DNA of 64,000 nt from Jaapia argillacea MUCL 33604 (Eukaryota; Basidiomycota; Agaricomycetes; Jaapiales; Jaapiaceae): the NCBI GenBank assembly GCA_000697665.1, contig KL197709.1, positions 2,417,599 through 2,481,598 on the forward strand, read 5' to 3'. Positions 48,215 to 60,289 of this stretch are shown here, piece by piece. Below the pieces are notes generated by a model that was not told the DNA's origin, searched no databases, and saw only the letters and a list, made by a program, of their open reading frames with translations. The translations under genes were made by a program, and so were the position numbers. The stretch's first letter is position 1. Every line of letters starts with the position of its first letter.

Positions 48215-50375
48215 ATGTGTGGAGGAGGTGCTGCCTGGAAGCGTGAGGTCGTCTTGGATCACAAGGTCAGTTTCATCGTTTCATGTCGTGTGGCTACCAA
48301 ACGGCTGACGACGGACAATAACAGTTCGACTTTGTGGACGTGCGAGACTTCACCGACAATGGATTTGGAATGCGCATGAAGTGGGTTCACTTACCTCGCG
48401 ATTTGGGCACGTCCCACGGTGTAACTGCTGCGGTTGAGCTGCGAAGATACTAATCATATGGATCGAGGTTGTGCGACACAGACTACTGACACCTTCCCCC
48501 CAGGTACCTGTGGCTTTATGTCATTCTCCTCAAGTCGTTCCTCGTCTACGTTTCCGATATCTTTACAGCCATCACAATGTTAACGACATCCAGCTGGTCG
48601 AATCAGATTTTCAACAGTTGCCAAGCTCAGCAGAATGACTGTATATCCATCCCTTTCTCCATTGGCAAGTGGCTATTCGTTGGCTGTATCATTTTCTCCT
48701 TCCTCCTGGTGAGTAACCTTGATGTATTTGATAGCCTTCGTATTGACTGCGCCATCTTGCCATAGTTGGCGTACGAGGCTCGCAAATCAAAGAAGATTAT
48801 CGCCAGTCACGACATTTCATACGCATTCACCAACATCATGGCCCAACACTATTACTCAATACGTCAGTTCTCCCTTTTCCCCTCGTTGCCATGATGCTGA
48901 TAACTTTATTGTAGGGTCATACGATCATTTTTGTTTCTTTGACCACCTGAGTAACTCGACCAAGAAGAAGGATGACTTTGCTTTCTGGATTTTCTTCACT
49001 TTCAAGAGTTAGTCTCCATTCTCAACTCTACCACCCCACCTGTCACTCATGCCTCTCATTAGGTTGGAAGCGACTGTTGCTTGCCGATGGACCCCGACAG
49101 ACCATCAACGCCTTGACACTGTACGCTTTCTACATCAGCAAGCAAACAGACGCCAGACCTTGGTACGATGTCGAGAAATATTTCACCGCCAACTCCATAT
49201 CTACCAGTGCCCTCACTGCCACCACTACCTTCACCTGCATCATCTTCATCGGTGGTCTTCTTCAACTTGTCTTGGCTGGTGTCATGTACATTCCCTTGCT
49301 GTGTTATATCCAAGGAAATCTCAAGGTATGCACGTCTACCCCTCCTATCAAATTTGTGCTGATGTTCTGCCTTAGGAATACGTCTGCCACAAAGTTGACA
49401 AGGTATGTCATGCCTCTGCCTATCTTCCCAACACTTTTCTAATGAAACACATTGTAGCGTATCGCTGAGATCATCAAGCGAAAGAACAAGCAGAGGTTGG
49501 CCAAGGCCAAGGCACTTGCAAAGAAGGAAGCCATGGGCGACTTCTCACATTTGAAGAACAACCAACAAGCCCTCCCCCAACCGACTCTCCCCAACATCTC
49601 AATTGAGGACGACGATGACGATTCCTCAATGCGTACTCGGGGACCCCCTCCCAGCAATTATACCACCCAAACCGATTATTACTATCAGCCCGACTATAAA
49701 CCCGAATACCCATCCAACGACTATCCCCCGATGCCCGCTTATAACTATCAATATGGGCAATACAACCAATCCAACCCCGGTTTTGCTGATGATGCCAAGT
49801 ACGACGACGATGCCAGTAGCACCGCTCATCTGGCTATGAGTGCTGCTCCGTTCGCGCAGAGCAACGATCGTCCATCATCATTACCGGACCCTTACGCTGC
49901 GAACTACTCCCAACGAGGTTATGCGACTGAAGCGCAGGGTAGCTACATGCCTGAACAGCAGGGCAATTACGGCGTCCCCGAACATCAAGGCAATTACGTT
50001 GTCCCTGACCACCAAGGCCACTACATCCCTGAACAGAACGGTGGCTATCCTTCTGATTCTAAGAGTGGCTACCCGGCAGACTCCCGTAACGTCTACCAAG
50101 GTGACGCAGTTCCTCGTCGCCAGCCTTCTCCCGCAGCTCCTGCATACGTGCCTCCACAAGAAGAGCGACCCTCGAGCGGCTTGGCGTACGATGACGAACC
50201 CCAAGACTATCCCAGTCCTATTTCTGCAGGACCTCCGCCTCGCTCACTCGGCGCACATCTAGATGATGTCCCGCAGTATGATCTTCCCACTTATACTGCC
50301 TACGATCAGCGCGGAAATGGTGGATACAGTGCGCATGGAGGTTATGACGGAGGTGGTTATGGGCATGCAATGTAG
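48215..50375 (+). CDS. KCH/Prm6-type fungal membrane protein (potassium-linked)
   Basis: Start ATG 48215 (MCGGGAAWKREVVLDHKFDF). The N-terminal half has the KCH layout: RDFTDNGFGMRMKYLWLYVI, SFLVYVSDIFTAITML, GKWLFVGCIIFSFLL and LAYEARKSKKIIASHDISYA. Then DHFCFFDHLSNSTKKKDDFA, WKRLLLADGPRQTINALTLY and GGLLQLVLAGVMYIPLLCYI. Yeast Kch1/Kch2(Prm6) are plasma-membrane proteins tied to low-affinity K+ uptake and calcium influx. After the helix KRIAEIIKRKNKQRLAKAKA the long cytosolic tail is disordered, with Tyr/Pro/Gln repeats (QQGNYGVPEHQ, QGNYVVPDHQ, QGHYIPEQNG). The end is GGYGHAM at 50373-50375. The tail is in one large exon from 49459. Transport activity itself is inferred. Confidence 0.82.
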
Positions 50376-51132
50376 TGGGATGGTTGGATGTGTTTCGCCG
50401 TCATAAAGAAGTTTACATTACAGGGTTCGTAGTTCTTCGCTGTGACCTCATGTCGAGCGTTAGTTGTATACTTTTGTGCTATTTATTAGTCGACTTGCAT
50501 CTATCTCTTGACACTTCTTACCCCAAGTTCCAAGTTTCACAAGGCAGGATGATGCCCGCGGAGTTGCAATTTCGCACCACAACGAAACGTCAGCGATGTA
50601 GCACGGGCTTCAGCGTTCCCCCCCGCCCTCCAACGCACTCTGCTCTGTAAATTTCGGCGTGCTCAGCATTACTCATTCCAACGGCAACCCGAAGGCTGAC
50701 TTCACCGAGCCGTTCCCGGCCCACTCTGAGAGAACCCCAGGAAGTCGCACCACCCCTCTCGTGACCACTGGACTTCTGCGACTGTACTCCACACATGTAC
50801 ATGTCGAGCAGCCGAACTTGTTTCTTGGATTCTTCGATGCATGGGGAGCGATGACATCTTCGCTTGTAGACGGCACGAATGTTCACTCGTCTAGCTTGAC
50901 TCCGAGCCGGGCAGCCGTCATTCGTTCATCTGGCCACCTTGAACATATAAAGAGGGAGGTATGGATCTCCGTGACTTGCCTCAGAAGCATAACCCCTCGT
51001 CAAGTGACCTCTTTATATCGAGAGGGAACTACAGAATCGCTGACAGCAACTGTATATCTCGCTTGGCCATTTCGTGAACTCTGTCTCTCTCTCACAGGAT
51101 CTCTTTCGCTCATCCACACTAATCCTTCAACG
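50376..51132. promoter_or_regulatory. Upstream region of the sugar transporter gene
   Basis: Contains the KCH gene 3' flank and the transporter promoter. ATATAAAG at 50945-50952 is a fair TATA box, about 185 bases before the start codon. A long frame at 50659-51369 that runs into the transporter start is treated as untranslated leader before 51133. Confidence 0.4.
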
Positions 51133-53627
51133 ATGTCGGGCTCGCCGACTCCTCCCTCAACTCCGCTGTCTCATGAGTTACAGAAGGAGGGTGCTATACC
51201 AGACTGGCGCATAGAAAATGTCAAGAACTCGCCCCCCTCAGAATTCGACGCAGAGGTGCTCTCCAAAATGCCCACATTGCGAGGTCGGAGATTGGCAGCT
51301 GCGCTAGCGTTCGTTGCTGGAACAGGGTTTACACTATTTGGGTTCGTCCAACCTTTTCTCTGGGTTTGATTATAGCCCAATTTTGGGAACCACTAGATAC
51401 GACCAAGGAGTGATGTCTGCGCTCCTCACGGCAGGGCAGGTGCGTTCCGATGCAAGGTTGAAAGTAATTCGGAGCTTATCAACACCTCCACCCACAGTTT
51501 GAAAAGGTCTTCCCCCAAGTTGTTGTCGATACTAGTCATCCAAATCACTCGACACTCCAAAGCTTTCTCGTTGCTATATACGTAGGCTGTTCATTTACTT
51601 CTGAAAGAATTGAACCTTTCTTAGCTGTGATAGGAAATCGGCTGCCTCATGGGGGCTCTGTCCAATCTTTGGATAGGTGATCGTTTGGGACGTCGCCGCA
51701 CCATCGTCTTGGGTGGGACAATCATGATCATTGGAGCCATTTTGCAAACAACGTCGTACTCATATGCCCAGATGATTGTTGCCCGTATCATAACAGGATT
51801 GGGGAATGGCCTGAATGTTCGTGATTGCTCCTTCTTACACTCGCATTGAAGGCGCAACTTACATACACCACGCCTTTACACAGACGTCGACGGTGCCCTC
51901 TTACCACGCGGAATGCTCCCCTGCTTCAAAGAGGGGAAGCTTTATCATGATTGAAGGCAGTTTAATTACTTTCGGGGTCATGCTTTCGTGAGTGAATTCC
52001 TGAATTTGGTTGTTACCATCTCAATTATACTCGTCTAGATATGTAAGTACTGAAACCTGGTCTCGGATGATCCTCATTGAGATGACTTTCTTGCCAGTGG
52101 GTAGATTTTGCACTGTACGTCTATCCTTTGACTTCCTTCCTGCTGCCTCCTGCTCACGTTGATCAGCTTTTGGGCATCCGGCTCGTCTGCACAATGGAGG
52201 GTTCCCATTGCAATTCAAATTTTATTAGCCCTAATGATGATTGGTGGCATTGTATTTGTGGGTCCTCGTCGCACCCAACTCACCGCTGCACGCTGAGGAC
52301 ATTATGAGTAGTTGCCAGAATCTCCTCGGTGGTACGGTTATCGAGATTTTTAGAATTCTGTCAAGTTGACCTGACCCGTGTATTCCAGGCTTCTGAAACA
52401 CGGACGCTCCGCTGAGGCTCTGGCTGTCATCTCTGCGCTCGATGATAAACCTCCGACAGACTCAGAAGTCCAGCGCACTTTCCATGCCATCCGAGAAGCT
52501 GTCGCGATTGAGCATAGCGGTGGGAAACCCGCCTCGCTGAAAGAATTGTTCCACGGCGGAAAAAGTCAGAATTTCCGTCGAACAGCATTGGGTGTGGTGA
52601 ATCAATGCTTTCAGCAAATAACGGGTATCAACTTGATTACTTAGTAAGTCCTTGGTTCGGGTTCATTGCTTGGGTTTTGCTCAATGATCTGCAGCTACGC
52701 CGTGAGTGAAATCACTGAACACTCGACCAACCAGACTGAGGTAATTGCGTTGTTCAGACAATTTTGTTCGAACGCCTCGGCATCGACGACGTCAAGTCGC
52801 GTATTATCGCAGCCTGCAATGGCACGGAATACTTTCTCGCCAGTCTCATCGCCATCTTTATTATCGATCGAGTTGGTCGTAGGAAACTGATGCTGTTTGG
52901 GGCCATTGGGCAATGCCTGACAATGGTATTACTGGCTATCCTTGGCAGCATCGATACACCTGCTACTCAAATCATCTCTGCCGTCCTTTTATTCGTATTC
53001 AACTCATTCTTCGCAGTCGGTTGGTTGGGCATGACGTGGTTGTATGTGCGTATCTTCAAGTTACTATCGTCGTTGACTTGTCACTGACTTCCTCATCAGC
53101 CCGCTGAAATCGTGGGCTTGCGGATCCGAGCACCTGCCAATGCTCTCAGCACGGCTTCTAATTGGATCTTTAATTTCATGGTAGTGATGGTGACAGGCCC
53201 TTCATTCCAAAACATCTCGTGGGGCACATATATCGGCACGTCCGCCCTTTCCAAATATCCACCGTTATTGGCATGAACTGATGTGGGCCTCAGTTTTTGC
53301 CGCCCTCAATGCACTGATCATACCAGTTGTATACTTGTTTTTCCCGGAGACAGCGGGGCGGTCTCTCGAAGGTTAGTATTATAGATGCTCCCACTGTCCA
53401 TACACTCTGATGAAACCCATCCTACAGACATGGACGTTGTGTTTGCCTTAGCCCATATGGAGGGTGTATCACCTGTGAAGGTGTCGCTGCGCAAAGATGT
53501 TCCCCCTGCTGGGTCTCCTGAAGCCGATGCAATTCTGGGAGTCGACCGTGACAGTGGATCTCAACAGGGCGACCGCGCTTCCCCGGCTCAGACAGAAGAG
53601 AAGAGTAGACGTTTGTCGCTACGTTAA
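51133..53627 (+). CDS. MFS sugar transporter (sugar porter family)
   Basis: A 12-span plasma-membrane permease. Start ATG 51133 (MSGSPTPPSTPLSHELQ). Sugar-porter signatures in order: FTLFGYDQGVMSALL, EIGCLMGALSNLWIGDRLGR, RRRTIVLGG, IITGLGNGLNTSTVPSYHAE, PESPRWLLKHGR, QQITGINLITYYA, IIDRVGRRKLMLFG, GMTWLYPAEIVGLRIRAPAN, ASNWIFNFMVVM and FFPETAGRSLEDMD. About ten short introns. One intron at 53236-53293 has a GC donor (ATCG|GCACGT); using it gives WGTYIVFAALNALIIPVVYL, which fits the family. A disordered tail ends SRRLSLR. The substrate is not decided; hexose/STL1-like members are closest by memory. Confidence 0.9.
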
Positions 53628-53737
53628 TTTAGATGTATTGCAGCAAAATGTAGGTAGTAATTCCATTGTGTAGATTGGCACTGGCAGTGGTATAGTGGTG
53701 GTAGATTCACGCTGCATTTCTCGGCATTCGCCGATCC

Positions 53738-54658
53738 ATGTTTACAACCTTTCGCCACCAGTGGTTGGCCCTTCACAAGTCATGGCGGTGTTTGCTCCAG
53801 ACTAACCCTGCCCTGCGTTGGCCTTTAGTAACGCTGTATTGGCTTCCTACTGGGATTGTCTTCTCCAAGTATTTCTACAGCCTAAGATCAGTCAAGGGCA
53901 TGAGTATGCAGGTTCGCGCTACTCATTACGATTCGGAGCCTGCGTGATGACATTTCTGCTAGCTAGCCAACACTAAATCCTGATATTTCACAATGGAGGG
54001 ATGTCGTCCTGTTAGATCATTATTCGACAAGGGTGAAGGGTTTGTACAGACGTGGAGATGTGGTCACAGTCTGGTACGCACTACCTGCCCCATTTCCTAT
54101 CTGCGAGTGTGTAAGAAATTCTCTACTCCCCTAGGTCTCCGATGGAACCAGGTGTCCTACTGATCAAACGCATCATCGCATTGGGAGGAGATAAGGTGCG
54201 CTGTTTGCATTCCAGACTCCATTAGTCTATGCTGGACGCGGAATTCAGGTCAAAACGCTACCCCCATATCCGGACACTGAAATAACTGTTCCGGAGGGTC
54301 ATGCTTGGGTCGAAGGTTCGTCCTAAACGTTTCATCCTCTCACTACTGCAGGGCTAAATGTTATCCCAGGCGACGAACCGTTTCGCTCAGACGACAGTAA
54401 CAAATTTGGACCGGTACGTTGGAAAGGCAGGCAGACTGCTCTACGCACTCACTGAATCCAACCCAGGTCCCTTTGGCTCTGTTGGACTCGAGGCTGCTGT
54501 TGATTGTGTGGCCCTTCGCACGGATTGGATTTGTTCCCCACCCCTCTGAAGCATCCGTAAAATCGCCAAGAGGTGGACCAGCTTGGCGGCAAGAGAAAGC
54601 AGAGACAGAGAGGCATCAATGGCGTACATCTCGAGTAACGGTCGGGCCAAATTCGTAA
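53738..54658 (+). CDS. IMP2: Mitochondrial inner membrane protease subunit Imp2
   Basis: A signal-peptidase-family serine protease that trims proteins in the intermembrane space. Start ATG 53738. One membrane span, PLVTLYWLPTGIVFSKYF, precedes the catalytic Ser motif GMSMQ|PTLNPD, split by an intron. RRGDVVTVWSPMEPG and LLIKRIIALGGDKV follow, with the catalytic Lys. EGHAWVEGDEPFRSDDSNKF then VPLALLDSRLLLIVWPFARI complete the fold. The tail after PHPSEASVKSPR is longer than in yeast and ends at 54656-54658. Motif order and length (about 220 residues) favour Imp2 over Imp1. The gene ends 55 bases from the oppositely directed ATE1 gene. Confidence 0.85.
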
Positions 54659-54713
54659 AATTGGCCATCATATCTATCCGAGTCGACAACACTACTGCTA
54701 CTGCTACGGGAGA

Positions 54714-56542
54714 TCATTCATATTCATCATCGTCAAAACCATCTTCTTGTATGTACCACAAGACTTCCTTGGCCAAAGTCAGTCCCAGTGCGTCCACCAC
54801 AGACAAGACGACTGGGCGATTGTAGTACCAGTTGGTGGATGCATTGATGGGCGTGACATGAATAATGCCGTTGCGAATATTCGTTATTAACCGAATATCG
54901 CGGAGGTCTGCAGACGCGACATCACTAACGCGGTATGAAACTATCATGGAACCAAATTAGTGTTGTTGGGGGTGACCTGTTTCTCAACGCACCGTCCCTA
55001 GGGGCACCTTCTAGCGAGTGCTCGGGGTGAGAGAAACACGCATAACGATACTTCTCTAGTAGAGGGACACATGTTTCCAGTGGATGCCAGGTATAATCTT
55101 CCTGTATCGAGAAGATCTTGAGGCGAGAAACGAGTCCAGTGGTCTGTCTCACTTACGGGATCTGCTAGGTACGACGGCGCGTAGTCACCCTTGTACCGCA
55201 TTTTGGGACAAGAATAAATGTAGAATCCTGGAACCATAAACATGGAATGAGCAGGGGGCGATAAACAATATCACTAACCCATGTACAAAGACCGTAAGTC
55301 CGATGCGCCGGCTTGGTGAAGCTCGAGGGCCAGAGAGACCTCGCGCAAAGCGCTCAGCTGGAAGGGATCAGACGAAGGAATGGTCATATCGAGCCGCAAC
55401 ATACCCTTCCGAGACTAAACTTCTCCCATCTTTTATCGTACATGAAATATACACTTGAAACGCAGCCCGGTAAGATGTCGACCACTCCCATTGCAATGAG
55501 CTCCCCGTCCAGTCTATACAGTTGATGGTATGCGCCGTAGTTATCGGGTAAATGACTTGGCGGAGTCGACGGGTATGGAATGCGTTCTCGCTGCGCTTGG
55601 GTCATTCGTCCACTCAACTCAAAGGAAAGAATTCGTTCGCTACTCACATACAATGGGCTGTCCACGAGGAATCGCTTAAAGCCGGAAGGTTCGTTATCGT
55701 CGTCGTGATGTATACTTTCCTGGTAATTCGTGAATAGGGCGAACTTCTCTTCAGTATAGCTCGAGGGTTCCAGGGTAACCTTGGCACGAAATGATCGAAG
55801 AGATAAGAAGAAAGTCCAGAAAGCTGTACCTCAAACTGGTGAACGGGTTCCCCAGTAGCAAACCTGGCTTCCGACTCGTGAATGGCATCTATGAGGGAGA
55901 AAGGATGATGTCCCTTCGAATCCGATTTCTTGCCTTTCCCTTCTTTCGGTTTGCTACAACGGATCGAGATGAGACAAGAGGGCCAGGAGTGCAAACAAGT
56001 CCATAGTTTGACGAACGGTTTGCCATCAACATCCATAGAGCTATCATTTCCATCACCGTGGAAAACAAACCGGTTCCACCTGCAGAAGTTAGCGAAGGGA
56101 TACGAAAACGATTCAGAGTCATACCTGTTGATGAGTTTCCGTTGACTTTTGGAGGGCTTGAAGTCCAAGGCATCCAATCTAGTTATCAGCGATGAAATTC
56201 AGTCGGTGATGGTGACTTCATGAATCGATCGCGTCTTTACTTGATGGTATATTGCGGGCAACATGAGCGCTTCAGGTCTGGTTTATAACAATAACTCCCA
56301 GATCTCCTCCAACCGCGATCAATCATCTTTTGGTACACCTTCAAAGAGTAGATACGCCAGCCTGTTTAAGCCGACTAAAGTATAGAGATGGCATCGTCAC
56401 AAACCTCACATGAAAGTTGCGACGGTGTTAAACTTGTCTTGAATGACGACTTGGTCGCGCTCCTCCCACCTGGAGGGCCACAATAACCGCAAGTCGACTT
56501 TCCAGATCCAGAGGGCGTAACAATTGATATGATGTTCGTCAT
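54714..56542 (-). CDS. ATE1: Ate1, arginyl-tRNA-protein transferase
   Basis: The enzyme moves Arg from Arg-tRNA to proteins with N-terminal Asp, Glu or oxidised Cys, marking them for the N-degron pathway. Start 56542 ([16 protein letters not shown]). The essential cysteine motifs are present: [11 protein letters not shown] and, after an intron, [18 protein letters not shown]. Then [88 protein letters not shown] and [20 protein letters not shown]. The end is DDDEYE at 54714-54716. Around 480 residues, normal. It is an ordinary single-copy eukaryotic gene. Confidence 0.92.
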
Positions 56543-56783
56543 TTTGGCAAGCAGGGACTGTAGCCACAGTAATCCAACTTGAGTTGAGCTGGTATGAGAA
56601 AGCCCCGACGCGTGACGTCACGCGATAAGATGGGTTGATGACTTGACCGTTCTGACGACCAGGAGGGAAAAACATCGATGGATACAACAAAGCATGGAAA
56701 ATACACATATGTAGCGCAACAAAGATAGCCTGAAGGGACAAAAGAGATGGTGGGAGGCAAGGACAATCGTGTGTGTGACAGAG

Positions 56784-58371
56784 CTACCACCCGTCCCATC
56801 TTCCAAACCTCCTAAATTCCCTCAGAATGCACTCACGACTCTCCTTCTCCTTGTCTCGTTCCTTCTCCTTGCCCTTATCCGAGCGACCAGTAAAGGAAGA
56901 GCCGCTGGATGACCGAGGCCGAAGAATTGGCATGGACTTTGGTGGTGATGCTGAGAGAGCCGCTCCCAGCGCTGGTGAGCCTGGTCTTGAACCAGTCGAT
57001 GTGCCCGCATTGGGAAGCGATAAGCGATACCAACCACCAGAATAAGTTAGGGCAATGAGTTGGTACTCCGTCAAGGGGCTACGATCGCCATCCCCTCTAT
57101 CTTCAGCAGGCGCTTCGATCCAACCCACAACGCATTTCTCTTCTTCTGCCAGTCCGGCGACAGTGCCTCGTGACGATTGGGTCGATAGTGATATATGCGA
57201 GGATTGTGTAGGTATGCGGTATTGTGCATAAGACCACTCTGACTCGAAGTACTTTGGCAGAGGAATGAAAGGTGCCAAGGGTGAAAACGTTGATTGTCGA
57301 TTTCTGCGGCCTATATCAGTTGACCTATCCAATCAGCGGAAAGCTTGTTGGACTCACGAAGCCCCAGATCCAACAGTGAGTGCGAAGACGTGGATCGTGC
57401 CTTTATCACTCCAGACACACAACTCTCTCTCGTCAGGTCGGAATGCAACACCGTAGATCTCGGCTTTGTCGGTCCCTCTACGGAGTTCCCGTAGTAACTT
57501 GCCGGTCTGTGAATCCCAAACTCGAGCGAGGGTCCCTCTTGACGATGTCGTGGCCAATAAGCGACCTGACGTCGGAACTGATAGTGTATTGAGAGCACTC
57601 GTGTGCGCTGCGATGATTGAGACTGGATGCTTTGTAACAGGCTGAACTGCGGGACGACGTGTCCGTGGAGGAGAGGATGGTGGTGGGCCAATCGGTTCTG
57701 GAGGTCGACATGGGGGAAGATGAATCATTTGAACATGACCTGTTTGCCGACCAGGAATAGCCAGTAATGTAGCATTTGCTCCTGTAGCTATTGCCAGGAG
57801 GCCTGTGAAGCAACGCAGCTGAGGACGATCAAGAAGACTCTACCACGATAGATGAGCTGCTAACCTCTTGGATTATCGCACGTATCCCACTCTCCATATC
57901 TCGTGACAGACTCTCCAACTTCAAAAACGACAACTCTTCTCCGTAAAGCAACAGCAAGCCATCCTCGTCTACATCCCATACCACGAACCCGTTCTCTAAA
58001 CTCGAGTTCTGCAACATCCCTGCCTAGCTTGTCATCCCATAATATGACCTTGTTGGGCGGGTATAAGGGGCTGCGTCCGCCACCGAGGAGAAAGAGCAGA
58101 TTTGATGTATGCGAAGGAAGAACGGCGGCGAGGGTACCCCCGGTCAGTTCTTTGGAGAGGGAGTCAAGACGATCCGGATCATTCAGACTTGAAAGGACAT
58201 ACCCCGTTTCCGTAGTAGCTTGAGCGGCCACGTACGATAAATGGCGAACCCAGCTGGAGTACAGGCCGTGAATATGCGACAATCGGGATCGAACCGCGCA
58301 TCGGATATTAAGATTGGATTAGTAGCAGATATAGAATGTCGAGCGAAATTCATGAGTCTAGTTCGTAACAC
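56784..58371 (-). CDS. PROPPIN WD40 protein (Atg18/Atg21/Hsv2, WDR45 family)
   Basis: A seven-bladed propeller that binds phosphoinositides in autophagy. Start 58371 (MLRTRLMNFARHSIS) or the in-frame ATG at 58353. ILISDARFDPDCRIFTACTP, GFAIYRTWPLKLL, LLFLLGGGRSPLYPPNKVIL and WDDKLGRDVAELEFRERVRG are typical of blades 1-3. Then HPVSIIAAHTSALNTLSV, GTLARVWDSQTGKLL and ELRRGTDKAEIYGVAFRPDE follow. ELRRG is the phosphoinositide-binding FRRG-type motif with Leu first, the form common in the Hsv2/WDR45 branch. The final blade has a Ser/Gly/Lys-rich insert (DKGKEKERDKEKESRE) before the stop at 56784. Which of Atg18, Atg21 or Hsv2 it equals is not decided; Hsv2/WDR45-type is my first choice. Confidence 0.82.
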
Positions 58372-58736
58372 GACCTTGCAGCGACCTTGTGAACGCCCCA
58401 GGTAGTTATGGTGGGCAAAGTGAGACGGTCACTCCAAGCTGATTGTGGACACCCCTTTGGTGCAGCCACGCCGATCTCCTCACCCTGTAATCTGCATTGT
58501 CCCCTTGCCGAGTTGCCACGGTCACGGAATGGTCGGATGACAAAATGTAGAGTACAACAATTGATTCAGGAAAATCGGCAAAAATTTACATCTCGTCTCT
58601 GAACTACTCATACAAGCAAACTTCCAGCCAGTGATCGTCCTCGTGTTCCCCTGCACAACCAAGAAAGAGACCAGAACAATCAAAACACTCCACACCACCG
58701 TTGAAAGAAAACAGACCGCCGATCCACCCCACGCTG

Positions 58737-60289
58737 TCACCGACGAGAGTACGTTCCAACATCCACTTGGCTCCGAGCAGGCGGCGTAGCATGAGCCGCG
58801 GGTCCATATGTGAGATATGACGAATCATGCCCAGCACTTTGGGCTTGTGCACGAGGAGTGCCAGGAGCGCTGGCCGTCGGGTTCCAAGACTTGGGAGGGC
58901 GCAAGTCAACTCCCACGAGCTGCTGTCTCGCCACTTTGAACTCCATCTCCTCCGCAGTATTCTGTGCCTGCTGGGCAGCTTTGGCCTCCGCTTGCCTCTG
59001 CAACTCTGCCTCCGACTCGTCCGATAGATAATCGGTGAAACCCTCTGAAGTCACGGTACTCTCACTCAGCTCGCCTGAGCTTAAGGAACCCCCACTCTCG
59101 CTCCCAGTCCTACTTCCTGCCTTTAGAGGTGGAGGAGTCGAGATCTTGATCGACGAGAAAACCTCCTCGATACTCGATTTCTTGGCGTGAGTGCGCCTAT
59201 GGGTTGCAATGGTCGCTGGCTGGAGGTCCGTAGGCCGGGCTGGTGGTGTGGATGGAGTTGAAGCCATCGCATTTGTATTAGTAGTTGACGCACGACGTCG
59301 GAGAGGTGGATGATTAGGGTCGTCAGAGGTAGGCTTGTTGAAAGTGGCAGGTTGTATTGTCTGCCGACGAGCAGAATTACGGCGTGCAAGAGGGGACTCC
59401 AACTCGAGTGCCTTGCTACCGGGTGAGGGATGAGATGAATCACCTCGCCTGTCCGAGTGACGCTGTGATTCGCGCTGATCCATGGGAGAGAGGGTCTTGG
59501 GAGATGATCCCGTGTGACTCCCAGTAATACGAGACATGCTGCTCGATAACCCAGTGGGTCCCTCTTTGGGACTGCCTCCGCTGCGCCCCCTTGATGGAAT
59601 GTTCATCGGAGGTGTGCGAACGGAGGAGGAAGCTTTCGGCGGAGTCACATCCTTAGCACTGCCTTTCCTCTCCGTGGCGGGAGGGGAGTTTTTGCTACCA
59701 GATTGCGTATAAGGAGTCGGACTCCCCCTCTTCACAAGCTCGAGCAAGGTTTTGATATCTTGTGGAATCGGGATATGGTGCACAACGCTCACGGCTGGCC
59801 AATCGGCCGCAGGAATGCACCTTGTCTCTGTGGATGTCGGGGCACGACAGCATCCTGGCCAACCTGAATTATGGGATCCAGACGTTTTCGGTGACGATGG
59901 AGGATTAGCCGCCCACTGGGAACAATAAAAAAAAAAGTCAGTTGTACTCACGCTCGACCATGGGAAATACATACTTTGCAAAAGCCACAACCAGCGAAAG
60001 TTGGGACTAGAAGACACAAAAGGCGCTTGAATCATCGAGCACCTAGCACCGATCTCTCATCGACGTACCTTCTGCATTTCTGATATACACTATATCATAT
60101 TGAGGATGTGAAGCCCTGTTATAACAGGTGTCTTTGATGTGTGGGCATCTGGCGCAGTGAACGATGTGAGCGCTTGCCACATGACAAATCCGACAAAGAA
60201 AGTACCCACCGACTGCTTGAAGGTCGAAAGACCTTGCACATAGGACAAGTGCTGGTCGCCTGTAGCACAGAGCCTTGTATATAGCACAT
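58737..60289 (-). CDS. Cys-motif (zinc-ribbon-like) protein with long Ser/Pro-rich tail
   Basis: Start 60289 (MCYIQGSVLQATSTCPMCK). Across two introns it reads SRCPHIKDTCYN, YDIVYIRNAEVPTF, then AGCGFCKWAANPPSSP. The paired cysteines CPMC, C, C and CGFC suggest a small zinc-binding module of about 60 residues. I recall basidiomycete proteins of unknown role with GCGFCKWA. The remaining 380 or so residues are Ser/Pro/Thr-rich and disordered. A short ordered piece, IPQDIKTLLELVKRG, and a coiled charged segment, ESEAELQRQAEAKAAQQAQN, occur within it. The end is VGTYSRR at 58737. Intron acceptors TTCCCAG near 59918 and TCTTCTAG near 60009 support the joins. Function unknown. Confidence 0.65.

Noticed and set aside
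50659-51369. 236-codon open frame overlapping the transporter start
   Set aside because: The transporter's own first exon begins at 51133 in this frame. The upstream part has no motif and contains the TATA-like site, so it is treated as leader.
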